DNA of 64,000 nt from assembly GCA_029247365.1 (NCBI GenBank), contig JAQWLJ010000014.1:104780-168779 (forward strand). The letters run 5' to 3'. Positions 55,873 through 64,000 of this stretch are shown here, piece after piece. Positions within the stretch are counted from its first letter, which is position 1. Each line of letters begins with the position of its first letter. Made by a program: the position numbers and the translations under genes. This stretch comes from Acidimicrobiales bacterium (GTDB lineage Bacteria; Actinomycetota; Acidimicrobiia; Acidimicrobiales; Aldehydirespiratoraceae). The notes beneath the pieces are model-generated. The model did not search any database and was not told where the DNA came from. It was given only the letters and a program-made list of their open reading frames with translations.

Positions 55873-56205
55873 ATGGGACAGCCGGTCACTCTCATCAAGA
55901 CGTCATCGCCCCGCCCGGGCATCCTGCGCTTCGAGCTGAACCGCAGCCTCACCGGGATGGGTCATGTTCGCTATGAGCAAGGCGACGAGATCATCGCTGA
56001 TGATCCCGCATCTGAGCTCGCGGGCCGCCTCTTCGAGGCCGGTGGCGTTGTCGCGGTGCACGTCTACAGCTCGGTAGTGACGGTCACGCTCGCCAGCACC
56101 GACGTTGGCGATCTCGAGACGGTCATCGGCGGCCTCTACACGTACTACCTGCCTGGTGTCGAGATTCCCTCCGACGAGGAACTCATCGCCATGGTGGACG
56201 GCTGA
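55873..56205 (+). CDS. Nfu/NifU N-terminal (scaffold) domain protein
   Basis: The 110-residue product matches the Nfu_N fold: an initial strand TLIKTSSPRPGILRFELNRS, and then SELAGRLFEAGGVVAVHVYS with SVVTVTLAS, the place where Nfu proteins read 'lf.i.gV..vf...dfvtvt'. It lacks Cys residues, so it does not bind a cluster itself. In other organisms this domain is fused to an NFU domain; here the NFU domain is encoded separately at 17916. Convergent with the methyltransferase by 9 bp. Confidence 0.8.
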   Translation: MGQPVTLIKTSSPRPGILRFELNRSLTGMGHVRYEQGDEIIADDPASELAGRLFEAGGVVAVHVYSSVVTVTLASTDVGDLETVIGGLYTYYLPGVEIPSDEELIAMVDG

Positions 56206-56214
56206 GGCTGCGCA

Positions 56215-56835
56215 CTACGCCCAGCGGTCAACCCATGTGTGCATGGCGACGCCCGCGGCCACGCCAGCGTTGATGCTGCGCGTCGATCCGAACTGAGCGA
56301 TCGAGCAGACGATCTCGGCGGCCTCGTGAGCCGCGTCGGACAGCCCCGGGCCTTCCTGGCCGAAGAGCAAGATGCAACGTTCTGGAAGCTCGTGGGTCTC
56401 CATCGAAACCGAGCCGGGGAGATTGTCGATCCCGATGATCGGGAGCCTGGCATCGGTAGCCCAAGTGACGAGCTCGTCGATCGTCTCGTGATGACGAACG
56501 TGCTGGTAGATGTCGGTCATCATCGCCCCGCGCCGGTTCCACTTCCGTTTACCGACGATGTGCACCTCGGCGGCGAGGAACGCGTTTGCGGTACGGACGA
56601 CGGTTCCAATGTTGCGATCGTGCTCCCAGTTCTCGATCGCTACGTGGAAGCTGTGCCGACGGGTATCGAGATCCGCGACGATCGCTTCGACTGTCCAGTA
56701 GCGGTACCTGTCGACCACGTTGCGCCGGTCACCGGTGGCTAGGAGTTCAGCATCGAGCCGAGGGTCATCGGGCCAGGGCTCGGCGTGTGGGCCAACGCCG
56801 ATCACGTGGTCGGGCGCGGTGGGCTCGTCGTTCAC
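56215..56835 (-). CDS. SpoU/TrmH-family rRNA or tRNA methyltransferase
   Basis: The SPOUT knot motifs are in order: motif 1 HDRNIGTVVRTANAFLA (NxGxxxRTA), motif 2 RCILLFGQEGPGLS and motif 3 GSTRSINAGVAAGVAMHTW. Such enzymes 2'-O-methylate ribose in rRNA or tRNA; the exact target is not readable. At 206 residues it is a normal length. Its start overlaps the stop of the M48 protease gene upstream by 4 bp (ATGA), so they form an operon. Confidence 0.9.
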   Translation of the reverse strand: MNDEPTAPDHVIGVGPHAEPWPDDPRLDAELLATGDRRNVVDRYRYWTVEAIVADLDTRRHSFHVAIENWEHDRNIGTVVRTANAFLAAEVHIVGKRKWNRRGAMMTDIYQHVRHHETIDELVTWATDARLPIIGIDNLPGSVSMETHELPERCILLFGQEGPGLSDAAHEAAEIVCSIAQFGSTRSINAGVAAGVAMHTWVDRWA

Positions 56836-58163
56836 CGGACGCCACCGCGGCGGCCACGCCGGCGAGTGGAACGTGCGTCCGGATCGCGAATGTCGTTGTC
56901 GCCGGGGATCTGGTGGTAATGGCTGGTCCAGTCTTTGCCATTCCAGTACCGCAGCGTGGCGGGGGCGCCGCTCGGGTCGGCGTACCAGCCGGCCGCTGCG
57001 TGATCTGGATCAGCATCGGTGTTCGCGATCTCGCCAGCACCGGCGAAAATCGCATCGAGATCGACCGATGCCGCTGCAGCGTCGTTCACGAGCTTGGCTC
57101 GGCCCGGCGTCGGGACCATCGCGGCAACCGACTCGGGATGGTTCCGGTCGTCCTGGAAGGTACGAAGTGCCTCGGACACGATTGGGTCGGGACCGGTGTA
57201 CTCGGGAAGCCCCTCCATCTGGCGCAGCACATTGATGCGTTCAGCAAGCGGCGGGTGGGTCGAGAACATGTCGTTAAACTTGCGGCCGCGGTCATTGGTC
57301 TCGTGGTCATCGGGCGACTCGATCCACAGGTGTGATGTGGCGTGGTTGGTGCGGCGCAAGACCGTGATGTCGGCATCGAGCTTCTCGAGTGCGGAGCGAA
57401 GTCCGGCCGGGTGGCGAGTGAACTCGACCGCAGTGGCGTCGGCGAGCCCCTCGCGGCTGCGACTAACCGCAGCCTTGAGGAGGGCGGCCGCGAGGGGAGC
57501 GAGGACGGTCACGAAGATCACGGCAGCCACGACGAGCAGGGCCTGCGCGCCACCGGCGTTGTTGTCGTTGCTGCGGCGCCGGTGTGAGGCACCACCGCCA
57601 GTCAGTGCGCCCCAGTAGAGCATCCGGAAGAAGAGGTCGGAGATGATCGCGATCGCACCTGCGGTGGCGACGGCGACCGTCATCACGAGAATGTCACCAT
57701 TGCGGATGTGAGCGATCTCATGAGCAATGACACCCTCGAGTTCGTCGCGGCTCATCTTGTCGAGCAGCCCGGTCGTGACCGCAACCGCTGCGTTGTCGGC
57801 GTTTCGGCCGGTAGCGAACGCATTGGGAGACGGGTCGTTGACGACGTACACGCTCGGTTTCGGCACGCCAGCAGAGATGGCGACCGCTTCAATCAGATTG
57901 TGGAGACGACCGAAGTCCTCCTGGCTTGCTGGTCGGGCACGGGTGGAGTTGAGCGCGATCGACGCAGACGACCAATACGACGAGAACGTGACCCCGAACG
58001 AGATCACGACGGCGAAGATCACGCCGATGAGCCCGCCGCCGATGATGATCGACACCGCGGCACCGACAAGCCCCAGAAGCAGGAAAAACGCCACCATCAA
58101 CACCCAGGTTCGCCGCCGATTCTGGGCGATCAAATCGTAGAAGTCCTGACGCTCGTCTGACAT
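56832..58163 (-). CDS. HtpX-like M48 membrane metalloprotease with a DUF2510 tail
   Basis: HtpX-type proteases act in membrane protein quality control. Two N-terminal helices (VLMVAFFLLLGLVGAAVSII and VISFGVTFSSYW) precede the zinc motif LEGVIAHEIAHIRNGD, with the third ligand likely the Glu of SREGLADATAVEF; two more helices lie between. FSTHPPLAERINVL is also typical. The C-terminus adds a DUF2510 domain (AAGWYADPSGAPATLRYWNG and then KDWTSHY), a Trp-rich motif mostly found in Actinobacteria. At 443 residues it is longer than usual because of this tail. Confidence 0.88.
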   Translation of the reverse strand: MSDERQDFYDLIAQNRRRTWVLMVAFFLLLGLVGAAVSIIIGGGLIGVIFAVVISFGVTFSSYWSSASIALNSTRARPASQEDFGRLHNLIEAVAISAGVPKPSVYVVNDPSPNAFATGRNADNAAVAVTTGLLDKMSRDELEGVIAHEIAHIRNGDILVMTVAVATAGAIAIISDLFFRMLYWGALTGGGASHRRRSNDNNAGGAQALLVVAAVIFVTVLAPLAAALLKAAVSRSREGLADATAVEFTRHPAGLRSALEKLDADITVLRRTNHATSHLWIESPDDHETNDRGRKFNDMFSTHPPLAERINVLRQMEGLPEYTGPDPIVSEALRTFQDDRNHPESVAAMVPTPGRAKLVNDAAAASVDLDAIFAGAGEIANTDADPDHAAAGWYADPSGAPATLRYWNGKDWTSHYHQIPGDNDIRDPDARSTRRRGRRGGVR

Positions 58164-58204
58164 TCCGCCAAGTTACCGGGGTCGCTGCCTAGGGTGGCGG
58201 CGAC

Positions 58205-58741
58205 ATGGACACCGCAACCGCGTTGTACGCCTCGGCGGCCGTGTTGTTGGTCCTCGCTGGCACGATAAAGGTGAGCCGACCGGCGACAGCGGCCGACGTC
58301 ATGCACGAGCTTGGAGCCCCCACACACGGGCCGTTCTCGGGTACGTGGCCAGCAGTCGGTCTGGGTGCGATCGAGATCGTGCTAGGTGTTGCAGCGTTGG
58401 TTTTGGAAATGCCAGCAACGGCGTTCGCCGTCAGCGGTCTGTACGTGGCGTTTGCGCTCACCGTTTTGCGGGCCATGGCCGTCGGGGTGAAGTCCTGCGG
58501 TTGTTTCGGCCGGGTTGAGATACCGCCGAGTTGGTTCCATGTCGCTGGCAATGCGGTTCTGGCCGCTGCTGCGTTTGCTGCGGGCTCGGCGTCATCGCCA
58601 CTCGAGGTTATGGACGACCAACCGGCGGGTGGGCTCGGGTTTGTCATCCTGGTCGGTGTCCTGGCGGGGCTCGCCCTCGTCGCCTTCACGGCGCTCCCGG
58701 AGGCGATGGCGGCTCGTAAACCAAAGCGATCGGCGTCGTGA
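58205..58741 (+). CDS. MauE/DoxX-like membrane protein
   Basis: The 178-residue protein has four or five helices and the MauE signature MAVGVKSCGCFGRVEIPPSWF, where the CGCFG motif is conserved. MauE-type proteins are thought to help disulfide formation or redox maturation, first described for methylamine dehydrogenase; most actinobacterial copies have no assigned partner. No mau genes are visible nearby. ATG start, divergent from the M48 protease by 41 bp. Confidence 0.82.
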   Translation: MDTATALYASAAVLLVLAGTIKVSRPATAADVMHELGAPTHGPFSGTWPAVGLGAIEIVLGVAALVLEMPATAFAVSGLYVAFALTVLRAMAVGVKSCGCFGRVEIPPSWFHVAGNAVLAAAAFAAGSASSPLEVMDDQPAGGLGFVILVGVLAGLALVAFTALPEAMAARKPKRSAS

Positions 58742-58817
58742 GCGGCCCGTATCGCAGGCAAGACGTGCCCGCCCCGGACGCTTCTTGCCTTCCGCGCGGC
58801 ATGAACTTCGTCGGATG

Positions 58818-59636
58818 TCAGCGGGCCTGACACCGCGGGCAGTATGTCGTCGTTCGTGCGTCGAGGACGCGACTTCGCAGTTCGGTCGCGCAACGGTGAC
58901 ACGGCGAACCGGCGCGGCCATAGCAGAAGAGTTCGTGCTGGTTCGCTCCGGTCTCGCCGTCACTGTCGACGTAGTCGCGCAGTGTCGTCCCCCCGTGGTC
59001 GAGCCCTGACTGCAGCGCCGCTCGGATCGTTTCGACGAGTCGGTCGGCTCGTTGTGCGGAGAGCCGACGATTGGCTGGATTGATCCCGGCCATCCAGAGC
59101 GCCTCGTCTGCGTAGATGTTGCCGATCCCTGCCACAGCACGCTGGGCGAGCAGGATCGTCTTGAGGTAGCGGTTGCTGCCTTTGACGAACGCGGCGAGCG
59201 CGCGGCCCGTGAATGCAGCATCCCAGGGCTCGGGGCCGAGGTGATAAAGGGTTGGAATCTCGCCGTACCGACCGGCGTCGACGACGTGGATCCGGCCGAA
59301 GCGACGGATGTCGTGGAATGTGAACAGACGTCCGTCGTCGAATCGCCACCACGCCCGGAGGTGCGGATGGGTGAGGTCGGTCTCATCACGGGCATCGTGG
59401 ACTGCGAGGCGACCGGTCATGCCGAGGTGCACGATGAGTTCGGTGGGCACCCCGTGGTCGAGATCGAATAGCAAATACTTGCCTCGGCGGTGAGCGCTCA
59501 TGATTTCACCGCCGACCACCTCGACCGCCGGTGAAAACTTGTCGCTCCAGTGCGCGCCGGCATCGGCAATCGATGCCCCGACGACGCGATGCTCGAGTTG
59601 TCGGCGGATCGTTTCGACCTCGGGGAGTTCAGGCAC
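58818..59636 (-). CDS. mutM: Formamidopyrimidine-DNA glycosylase
   Basis: MutM removes 8-oxoguanine and formamidopyrimidines. The catalytic N-terminus MPELPEVETIRRQLE supplies Pro2 and Glu3, and the conserved Lys is in RRGKYLLFDL. The H2TH region contains GIGNIYADEALWMAGINPAN, and the zinc finger is GSPCHRCATELRSRVLDART followed by TTYCPRCQ. At 272 residues it is complete. It is divergent from the alanine-rich unknown gene that follows, 25 bp away. Together with the FeS photolyase, it provides base and photolesion repair in this window. Confidence 0.95.
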   Translation of the reverse strand: MPELPEVETIRRQLEHRVVGASIADAGAHWSDKFSPAVEVVGGEIMSAHRRGKYLLFDLDHGVPTELIVHLGMTGRLAVHDARDETDLTHPHLRAWWRFDDGRLFTFHDIRRFGRIHVVDAGRYGEIPTLYHLGPEPWDAAFTGRALAAFVKGSNRYLKTILLAQRAVAGIGNIYADEALWMAGINPANRRLSAQRADRLVETIRAALQSGLDHGGTTLRDYVDSDGETGANQHELFCYGRAGSPCHRCATELRSRVLDARTTTYCPRCQAR

Positions 59637-59661
59637 CGCCGAACTGTAGGCTCACCGTTCC

Positions 59662-60885
59662 GTGGAAGACCTGCTCGCCTCGATCATCGCCGACGCGCTC
59701 GACCAGGCGGCTGAACTGCTCGAGCTCGACGCAGTTCGGGCTGAGGTGTGGGCGAGTGACCTCACAGCTTTGGCCGCCGAAGCAGGGCCCGGTGGCATCA
59801 GCAATCTGATCGACGCGCTCGCCGACACCGGTGGACCTGCGGCCGCCGCTGCGCTGTGGGCCGTTCACTCCATGGCCGCTGGCGTCGACCTTGGTGACCC
59901 CGCGCTCGAACCGGCCCCGGCGTGGGTCGACGATCTCCTCAGCAGTGCATGCGAGGCCGCCTGGCTGCTCGACGAACGGCGCGGGGTGTCGGTTGCGCTC
60001 CGATTCGTCGACCGTGCCGACGAACGCCATGTTCTGATCGTCGATCTGGTGCCGTCCACCGATGGTGCTGAGACGATCGGCGAGGTCGTGGTGGGCCCGC
60101 CCGAGCTACTCGATGCACTCGAAGATCCCGGGTCCGGGATTGAGTCGACCGAAGCAGCACCACCCGAGCTCGCGGAGCGAATCGCTCGAGCGGTGCGATC
60201 GACCAGCGAGCCGACGAGTTCGTACGTGGCCAACGGCCGGCTGTTGCTGGCCCGACTGTCGAGCTTCGGAATCGAGGATCTCGAAGCTCCCGTCTGGGTC
60301 GAACCCGAGGTGCCCGACCTCCCACCTCCCGACTCCGAAGCCGATGCGTGGGCGATCCAGGTCCTCGATCAGGCGCTTGGCGACACCGGGGTCCCTGATC
60401 CAGAAGGGATCGCTGTGGCAGCCGCTGTGCTGCGGGAGGCAGCCGCGTCCAACGATCGGCTTGCGCAGTGGCTCGCTGCCTCTCCGGGTCCTGTCGACCT
60501 CGATGAGCCCGATCTGGCCGTGGTCTTGGCCGCACTTGCGGCTACGGCTGCTCCGGCGGCGATGGCGCCGCTGGCAGCCGATGCGCGCAGAGCCGTGCTC
60601 GAACTCGAGTGGGCCGACTGGTTGGGTGCGATTAATGGCATCGTGCGAGCGGGCGCCGGGGCATCTGTCGACCCCGATGACCTTGTCGATCAGATCAACC
60701 GCTGCCAAGAGGTCACGTCCACCATCCCGAAGGCCGACCGAGTCCGCGTCGCGTGGGCGTTCAGTGTGGTCACCGAGGCGTGGGAACCGCTCGGCATCAC
60801 CGTCGAGGGCGCGCTCACCGAGTTCGGCACCCAGGTACTTCCTCTGGCTCTCCGAACCGCCTGGGGGGCAAAACTCGGCGGATAG
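59662..60885 (+). CDS. Unrecognised alanine-rich 407-residue protein
   Basis: I do not recognise this protein. It is acidic and alanine-rich with short repeated helical stretches (AELLELDAVRAEVWASDLTA, GGPAAAAALWAVHSMAAGVD) and a few strands (RRGVSVALRFVDRADERHVL). There is no signal peptide, membrane helix or Cys-rich motif. It may be a cytoplasmic HEAT-like or ARM-like protein, but this is only composition-based. The GTG at 59662 sits 25 bp from the divergent mutM start. It ends 127 bp before a strong hairpin. Confidence 0.6.
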   Translation: MEDLLASIIADALDQAAELLELDAVRAEVWASDLTALAAEAGPGGISNLIDALADTGGPAAAAALWAVHSMAAGVDLGDPALEPAPAWVDDLLSSACEAAWLLDERRGVSVALRFVDRADERHVLIVDLVPSTDGAETIGEVVVGPPELLDALEDPGSGIESTEAAPPELAERIARAVRSTSEPTSSYVANGRLLLARLSSFGIEDLEAPVWVEPEVPDLPPPDSEADAWAIQVLDQALGDTGVPDPEGIAVAAAVLREAAASNDRLAQWLAASPGPVDLDEPDLAVVLAALAATAAPAAMAPLAADARRAVLELEWADWLGAINGIVRAGAGASVDPDDLVDQINRCQEVTSTIPKADRVRVAWAFSVVTEAWEPLGITVEGALTEFGTQVLPLALRTAWGAKLGG

Positions 60886-61012
60886 CGATCGACCGTGGAT
60901 TCAATGCGGGCATCTGTTGTTGCGAACCCTGCCGAGTCGACATGTTCTTCACAGCCGGCCTCCCCACGATCGGTCGGCTATCCGCGCGCACTGATATCAG
61001 AGGATCAAAACA

Positions 61013-61046
61013 GTGAGGGCCCGGTGCCAAAGCACCGGGCCCTCAC
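61013..61046 (-). terminator. Strong intrinsic terminator between convergent genes
   Basis: GTGAGGGCCCGGTGC (61013-61027) and GCACCGGGCCCTCAC (61032-61046) form a perfect 15-bp stem around a CAAA loop. Read on the minus strand the stem is followed by TGTTTTG, so it is a full rho-independent terminator for the 61064 gene. On the plus strand there is no T-run, but the stem could still block read-through from the alanine-rich gene ending at 60885. Confidence 0.8.
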
Positions 61047-61063
61047 CACATAGTTCAGTCCGT

Positions 61064-61363
61064 TCAGCGGGCGCGGCCTGCAAAGCCGTCGCGAATGGCA
61101 TTCGCCATTGCGATGACCGCGTAGACCGCAACACCGTTCACGACGTGCTGAAGGAAGTCGTTGTCGCGTCCGATCGCCACGAGAGCATCCATGTCAAGGG
61201 CCCAGACCAGCAAGATGACGATGATCGCATCGAGGTGCTGGCCGACGAACGGGATGCCTTTCAGCGTCCCACCAATTCCGGCGAGTTCAAGCACTGAGTT
61301 GACGATCCCGACGGCTGCGCCTGCGAAGAGCGCAAGCACGATAACCATTACGAGAGTTTCCAT
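61064..61363 (-). CDS. Small 99-residue membrane protein
   Basis: The product has three hydrophobic segments: METLVMVIVLALFAGAAVGI, DAIIVILLVWALDMDALVAI and GVAVYAVIAMANAIRDGF. No family motif is visible. The track frame starts with TTG at 61591 in non-family sequence; ATG 61363 follows AAGGAT on the minus strand, so I chose it. It is monocistronic, bounded by a 15-bp terminator downstream and a long leader upstream, which suggests individual regulation. Confidence 0.7.
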   Translation of the reverse strand: METLVMVIVLALFAGAAVGIVNSVLELAGIGGTLKGIPFVGQHLDAIIVILLVWALDMDALVAIGRDNDFLQHVVNGVAVYAVIAMANAIRDGFAGRAR

Positions 61364-61757
61364 TTGTATTTTATCCTTCCCCCCCTTGGTCCGGAGTGAA
61401 CCAGGGACGATGCGGCCAGTACCCCCTGCACGGACCGCGGTGATCATTGTGACCTGTATTTGACCAGAGGGGTTACATACCCGGCTTGTGTCGCAGCTGA
61501 ACGACTCTGTGTCGGCAACGTTCCCTGCATGAACCCAGCGAAGAATTGGCGCTCTAGAGCGCGACCAATTGCTTGCGTACTTCGGCGGCAACCGGCCATG
61601 CCAACCCTCACCGAGCGGCCCAAAACACTCACCGCCGATTGTGAACGCGCCAGCACGGTCGACCGTCGGCGGGTTCAGCCGGTCGACCAGCTCGCAGAGT
61701 TCCTTCCGAAAGTCGTGGCTTCAGTCGGGCTCGGGGCGCTCCGCTAGCGTTCTGACG
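61364..61757. other. Non-coding stretch between two divergent genes, with a palindrome
   Basis: I see no supported gene. GGTCCG (61388-61393) and CGGACC (61431-61436) could pair in the leader of the 99-residue gene. At 61544-61570 AATTGGCGCTCTAGAGCGCG and CCAATT form an inverted repeat centred on the perfect palindrome GCGCTCTAGAGCGC. This could be an operator or terminator for either divergent gene. The right part must hold the promoter of the aminotransferase gene, but no box is convincing. Confidence 0.5.
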
Positions 61758-62882
61758 ATGCAGATCCAACCGTTTGGCGTCGAGCAGTGGATGAACCACT
61801 ACGAGACGCGCTGCCGCCTCAACCTGGCCGAGACGTGCTGTGACTCCATTACTGTCGCTGAACTCCTCGACATCACTGGCGTCGGGCGGGGGTACCTCGA
61901 CGAACTCTTGGCTATGAAGCTGACCTATGGCGAGATCGAGGGCTCTGAGCGGTTGCGCACCGCAATCGCGTCGCTGTACGACGACCAGGCGCTCACCAAC
62001 ACGCTCGTCACTCATGGGACAATCGGCGCGAACCATCTCGTTTACCTGAGCCTCATTTCGGCCGGCGATCACGTCGTGTCGGTCGTGCCTAGCTATCAGC
62101 AGCACACTGCGATTCCAGAGTCGATCGGGGCGACGGTAACTCAGGTTCCGCTGCGAGAGGAGCGGGGCTGGATCCTTGATCTTGACGAGCTCGCAGCTGC
62201 CATCACGCCGGGCACCAAGCTGGTCACGCTCACGAACCCGAACAACCCGACCGGCGCGCTGCTCGGCCGTGAAGAACTCGCTGCGATTGCGGCGATGTGC
62301 GACGTAGTCGGTGCGTGGCTGCTCGCCGATGAGGTGTACCGGGGCATCGACCAGTACGGGCGTGGCACCACGGCCTCAGCCGCTGACCTCTACGAGCGGG
62401 GAATCAGCACCGCCTCGATGTCGAAAGCGTTCTCGCTGGCCGGTTTGCGGTTGGGCTGGATCGTCGGACCGGCGTCGCTGCTCAAGGACATCGTTATCCA
62501 CCGCGACTACAACACCATCAGCGTGGGCATGATCGACGATGCCCTGGCCGCGTTGGCGCTTGAGAACGCCGAGGCGATCCTTGGTCGAAATCGGGAACTC
62601 GTGCGCAGGAACCTTGAAACCTTGTCAACCTGGGTTGACGGCGAAGATCGGATCTCGTGGACCCGGCCGTCTGGCGGCACGATTACGCTCCTGCGCTATG
62701 AGGCCGAGATGTCGTCTCGTGGCTTCTGTGTCGGCCTCGTCGAAGGGGTGGGAAGCGTGATGCTTACACCGGGTAGTGCCCTGGGGATGGAGGGTCACGT
62801 GCGGATCGGCTATGCGAATGCGCCTGAGGCCTTGGTCGCCGGACTGCCTCTGATCAGCAGCTACATGGATGGGTTGGGTTGA
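61758..62882 (+). CDS. PLP-dependent class I/II aminotransferase
   Basis: The fold-type I core is complete. The cofactor region is GANHLVYLSLISAGDHVVSV, the substrate loop TLTNPNNPTGALLGREELA, the PLP Asp/Tyr block LLADEVYRGI, and the Schiff-base Lys in STASMSKAFSLAGLRLGWIV. The N-terminus FGVEQWMNHYETRCRLNLAE is like a sub-group of aminotransferases that includes capreomycidine synthase relatives, but many members have unknown substrates. At 374 residues it is full length. The track start at 61569 adds Arg/Ser-rich residues; ATG 61758 is preferred. Confidence 0.85.
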   Translation: MQIQPFGVEQWMNHYETRCRLNLAETCCDSITVAELLDITGVGRGYLDELLAMKLTYGEIEGSERLRTAIASLYDDQALTNTLVTHGTIGANHLVYLSLISAGDHVVSVVPSYQQHTAIPESIGATVTQVPLREERGWILDLDELAAAITPGTKLVTLTNPNNPTGALLGREELAAIAAMCDVVGAWLLADEVYRGIDQYGRGTTASAADLYERGISTASMSKAFSLAGLRLGWIVGPASLLKDIVIHRDYNTISVGMIDDALAALALENAEAILGRNRELVRRNLETLSTWVDGEDRISWTRPSGGTITLLRYEAEMSSRGFCVGLVEGVGSVMLTPGSALGMEGHVRIGYANAPEALVAGLPLISSYMDGLG

Positions 62883-62945
62883 CAAGCGACCTGATACAAC
62901 TGCCCCTCCGCCTGATCGTCACACAGTCTGACTACGGTCGGCACC

Positions 62946-64000
62946 ATGTCTCGACAGCTCGAATTCGACGGTGGGTTCGCCCGCGAAGTCGTTGAGGTTT
63001 CCGTCGCCGATGAGATGAGCGAGAGCTTTCTTGCCTATTCGCTCTCTGTCATCACCAGCCGCGCTATCCCCGACGTCCGCGATGGCTTGAAGCCAGTCCA
63101 ACGGCGCATCCTGTGGTCGATGCTGCAGATGGGTGTGCGGCCCGGCACCCCGTTCCGTAAATCCGCCCGCATCGTCGGTGACACGATGGGGCGCTACCAC
63201 CCGCATGGCGACAGTGCGATCTACGACACGTTGGTCCGCATGGGCCAGGACTTCTCGCGGATGGTCCCGTTCATCGATCCGCAGGGCAACTTCGGTTCTC
63301 TCGACGATCCGCCCGCCGCCGCCCGCTACACCGAGTGCCGCCTTGCCGAGCCTGCGATGGACATGGTCCGCGAGCTCGATGAAGACACAGTTGACTTCCG
63401 ACCGACCTACGACGGCGAGGGCGATGAGCCGATTGTTCTGCCTGCCGCGCTGCCCAACATCCTGGTCAACGGCACGAGCGGTATCGCCGTTGGCATGGCC
63501 ACCAACATGGCGCCCCATAACTTGCGCGAGGTCGAGAGGGCCATCGAGTTGGTGATGAAGCAGCGGCGGCCAAAGCCGACCATCGACGAACTGATGGCCG
63601 TGTTGCCCGGGCCCGATTTCCCGTCGGGTGGCATCGTGGTCGACGACGGTCTCCGTGAGGCGTACGAGACGGGGCGCGGCACCTTCCGTATTCGGGCCAA
63701 GGCCCACATCGAGCAGACCGCTCGAAACCGCCAGTCGATCATCGTCACCGAGCTGCCGTATCTGGTCGGGCCTGAGCGGGTGATCGCGAAGGTTCAGGAA
63801 CTGGCCAATAACGGCAGGCTCATCGGGATCGAAGGCATTGCCGATCTGAGCGACATCAACGGCCTCACAATCCAGATCGACGTGAAGCCAGCGGTCAACC
63901 CGCAGGCAGTGCTGCAGGAGCTCTACCGACTCACCCCGCTCGAAGAGTCGTTCGGCATCAACAACGTGGTGCTTGTCGATGGCGTTCCCACCACGATCGG
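62946..64000 (+). CDS. parC: Type IIA topoisomerase subunit A, ParC-type, N-terminal part
   Basis: The frame is open from ATG 62946 to the window edge, so the C-terminus is missing. The breakage-reunion domain starts SFLAYSLSVITSRAIPDVRD and contains the quinolone-determining region GDTMGRYHPHGDSAIYDTLV. The active-site Tyr lies in AAARYTECRLA, about residue 127. The preceding FGSLDDPP differs from actinobacterial GyrA (usually FGSPGNDP), which favours a topoisomerase IV ParC-type subunit. A gyrB or parE gene is not in the window. GyrA remains a minor alternative. Confidence 0.85.
   Translation, partial: MSRQLEFDGGFAREVVEVSVADEMSESFLAYSLSVITSRAIPDVRDGLKPVQRRILWSMLQMGVRPGTPFRKSARIVGDTMGRYHPHGDSAIYDTLVRMGQDFSRMVPFIDPQGNFGSLDDPPAAARYTECRLAEPAMDMVRELDEDTVDFRPTYDGEGDEPIVLPAALPNILVNGTSGIAVGMATNMAPHNLREVERAIELVMKQRRPKPTIDELMAVLPGPDFPSGGIVVDDGLREAYETGRGTFRIRAKAHIEQTARNRQSIIVTELPYLVGPERVIAKVQELANNGRLIGIEGIADLSDINGLTIQIDVKPAVNPQAVLQELYRLTPLEESFGINNVVLVDGVPTTI

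Noticed and set aside
62946-64000. Calling the last gene gyrA
   Set aside because: The sequence around the active-site Tyr (FGSLDDPPAAARYTE) fits ParC-type subunits better than actinobacterial GyrA, although both share the quinolone region.

Overview
The window is gene-dense, high-GC bacterial chromosome, almost entirely coding, with many 1-4 bp ATGA/GTGA/TGATG stop-start overlaps. The gene set points to Actinomycetota: an M16 peptidase-dapB pair, dapA-rnj-ftsK-rimO-pgsA-cinA in one strand-coherent run, a PASTA-domain serine/threonine kinase, GatCAB, the F420 gene cofC, a DUF2510 tail on an M48 protease, and SCP2- and DUF1295-type proteins. A deep-branching, probably aquatic or marine lineage such as Acidimicrobiia/Ilumatobacter relatives would fit; this is inference from gene content, not a phylogeny. 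No rRNA, tRNA, CRISPR array or insertion sequence was recognised.

Layout. 1-4.5 kb: tail of an M16 peptidase, dapB, a SURF1 cytochrome oxidase assembly factor, a GGDEF protein and a DUF1295 membrane enzyme. 4.5-17 kb: a fadB-type beta-oxidation fusion, then dapA, RNase J, FtsK, a Ca2+/Na+ antiporter, RimO, PgsA, CinA and a NUDIX hydrolase. 17-18.8 kb: a loose region with an unrecognised gene, an NFU-domain protein and the decayed remains of an otsB-like trehalose-phosphatase gene. 18.8-34.3 kb: a rhomboid-like protein, a methyltransferase/SRPBCC pair, cysteine desulfurase plus MnmA (tRNA thiolation), LigA, a PASTA kinase, gatCAB and a MATE exporter.

34.4-42.8 kb is the most unusual part. ilvBN is preceded by a short reading frame rich in branched-chain amino acid codons and by a strong hairpin with a U-rich tail, which looks like a transcription attenuator. 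Downstream is a cluster with strong gammaproteobacterial resemblance: a long (class II, E. coli-like) ilvC, a ModF-like double ABC ATPase behind it, and a divergent IlvY-type LysR regulator. Next to it are a cupin resembling DMSP lyases (DddQ type) and a divergent crotonase, suggesting a small DMSP/acrylate locus.

42.8-64 kb: a two-gene ABC exporter, an old-yellow-enzyme homologue and an APH-fold kinase; then a five-gene minus-strand operon (cofC, PIG-L deacetylase, molybdopterin oxidoreductase, small membrane protein, FeS-type photolyase); then gpsA, an unknown protein, rnhB, a Nfu N-terminal domain protein, a SpoU methyltransferase, an HtpX-like protease, MauE, MutM, an alanine-rich unknown, a small membrane protein with its own strong terminator, an aminotransferase and the start of a ParC-type topoisomerase subunit.

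Coordinates come from the supplied ORF track, with starts re-chosen from overlaps, ribosome binding sites and family N-termini. Family names come from recognising sequence motifs; no database search was run.
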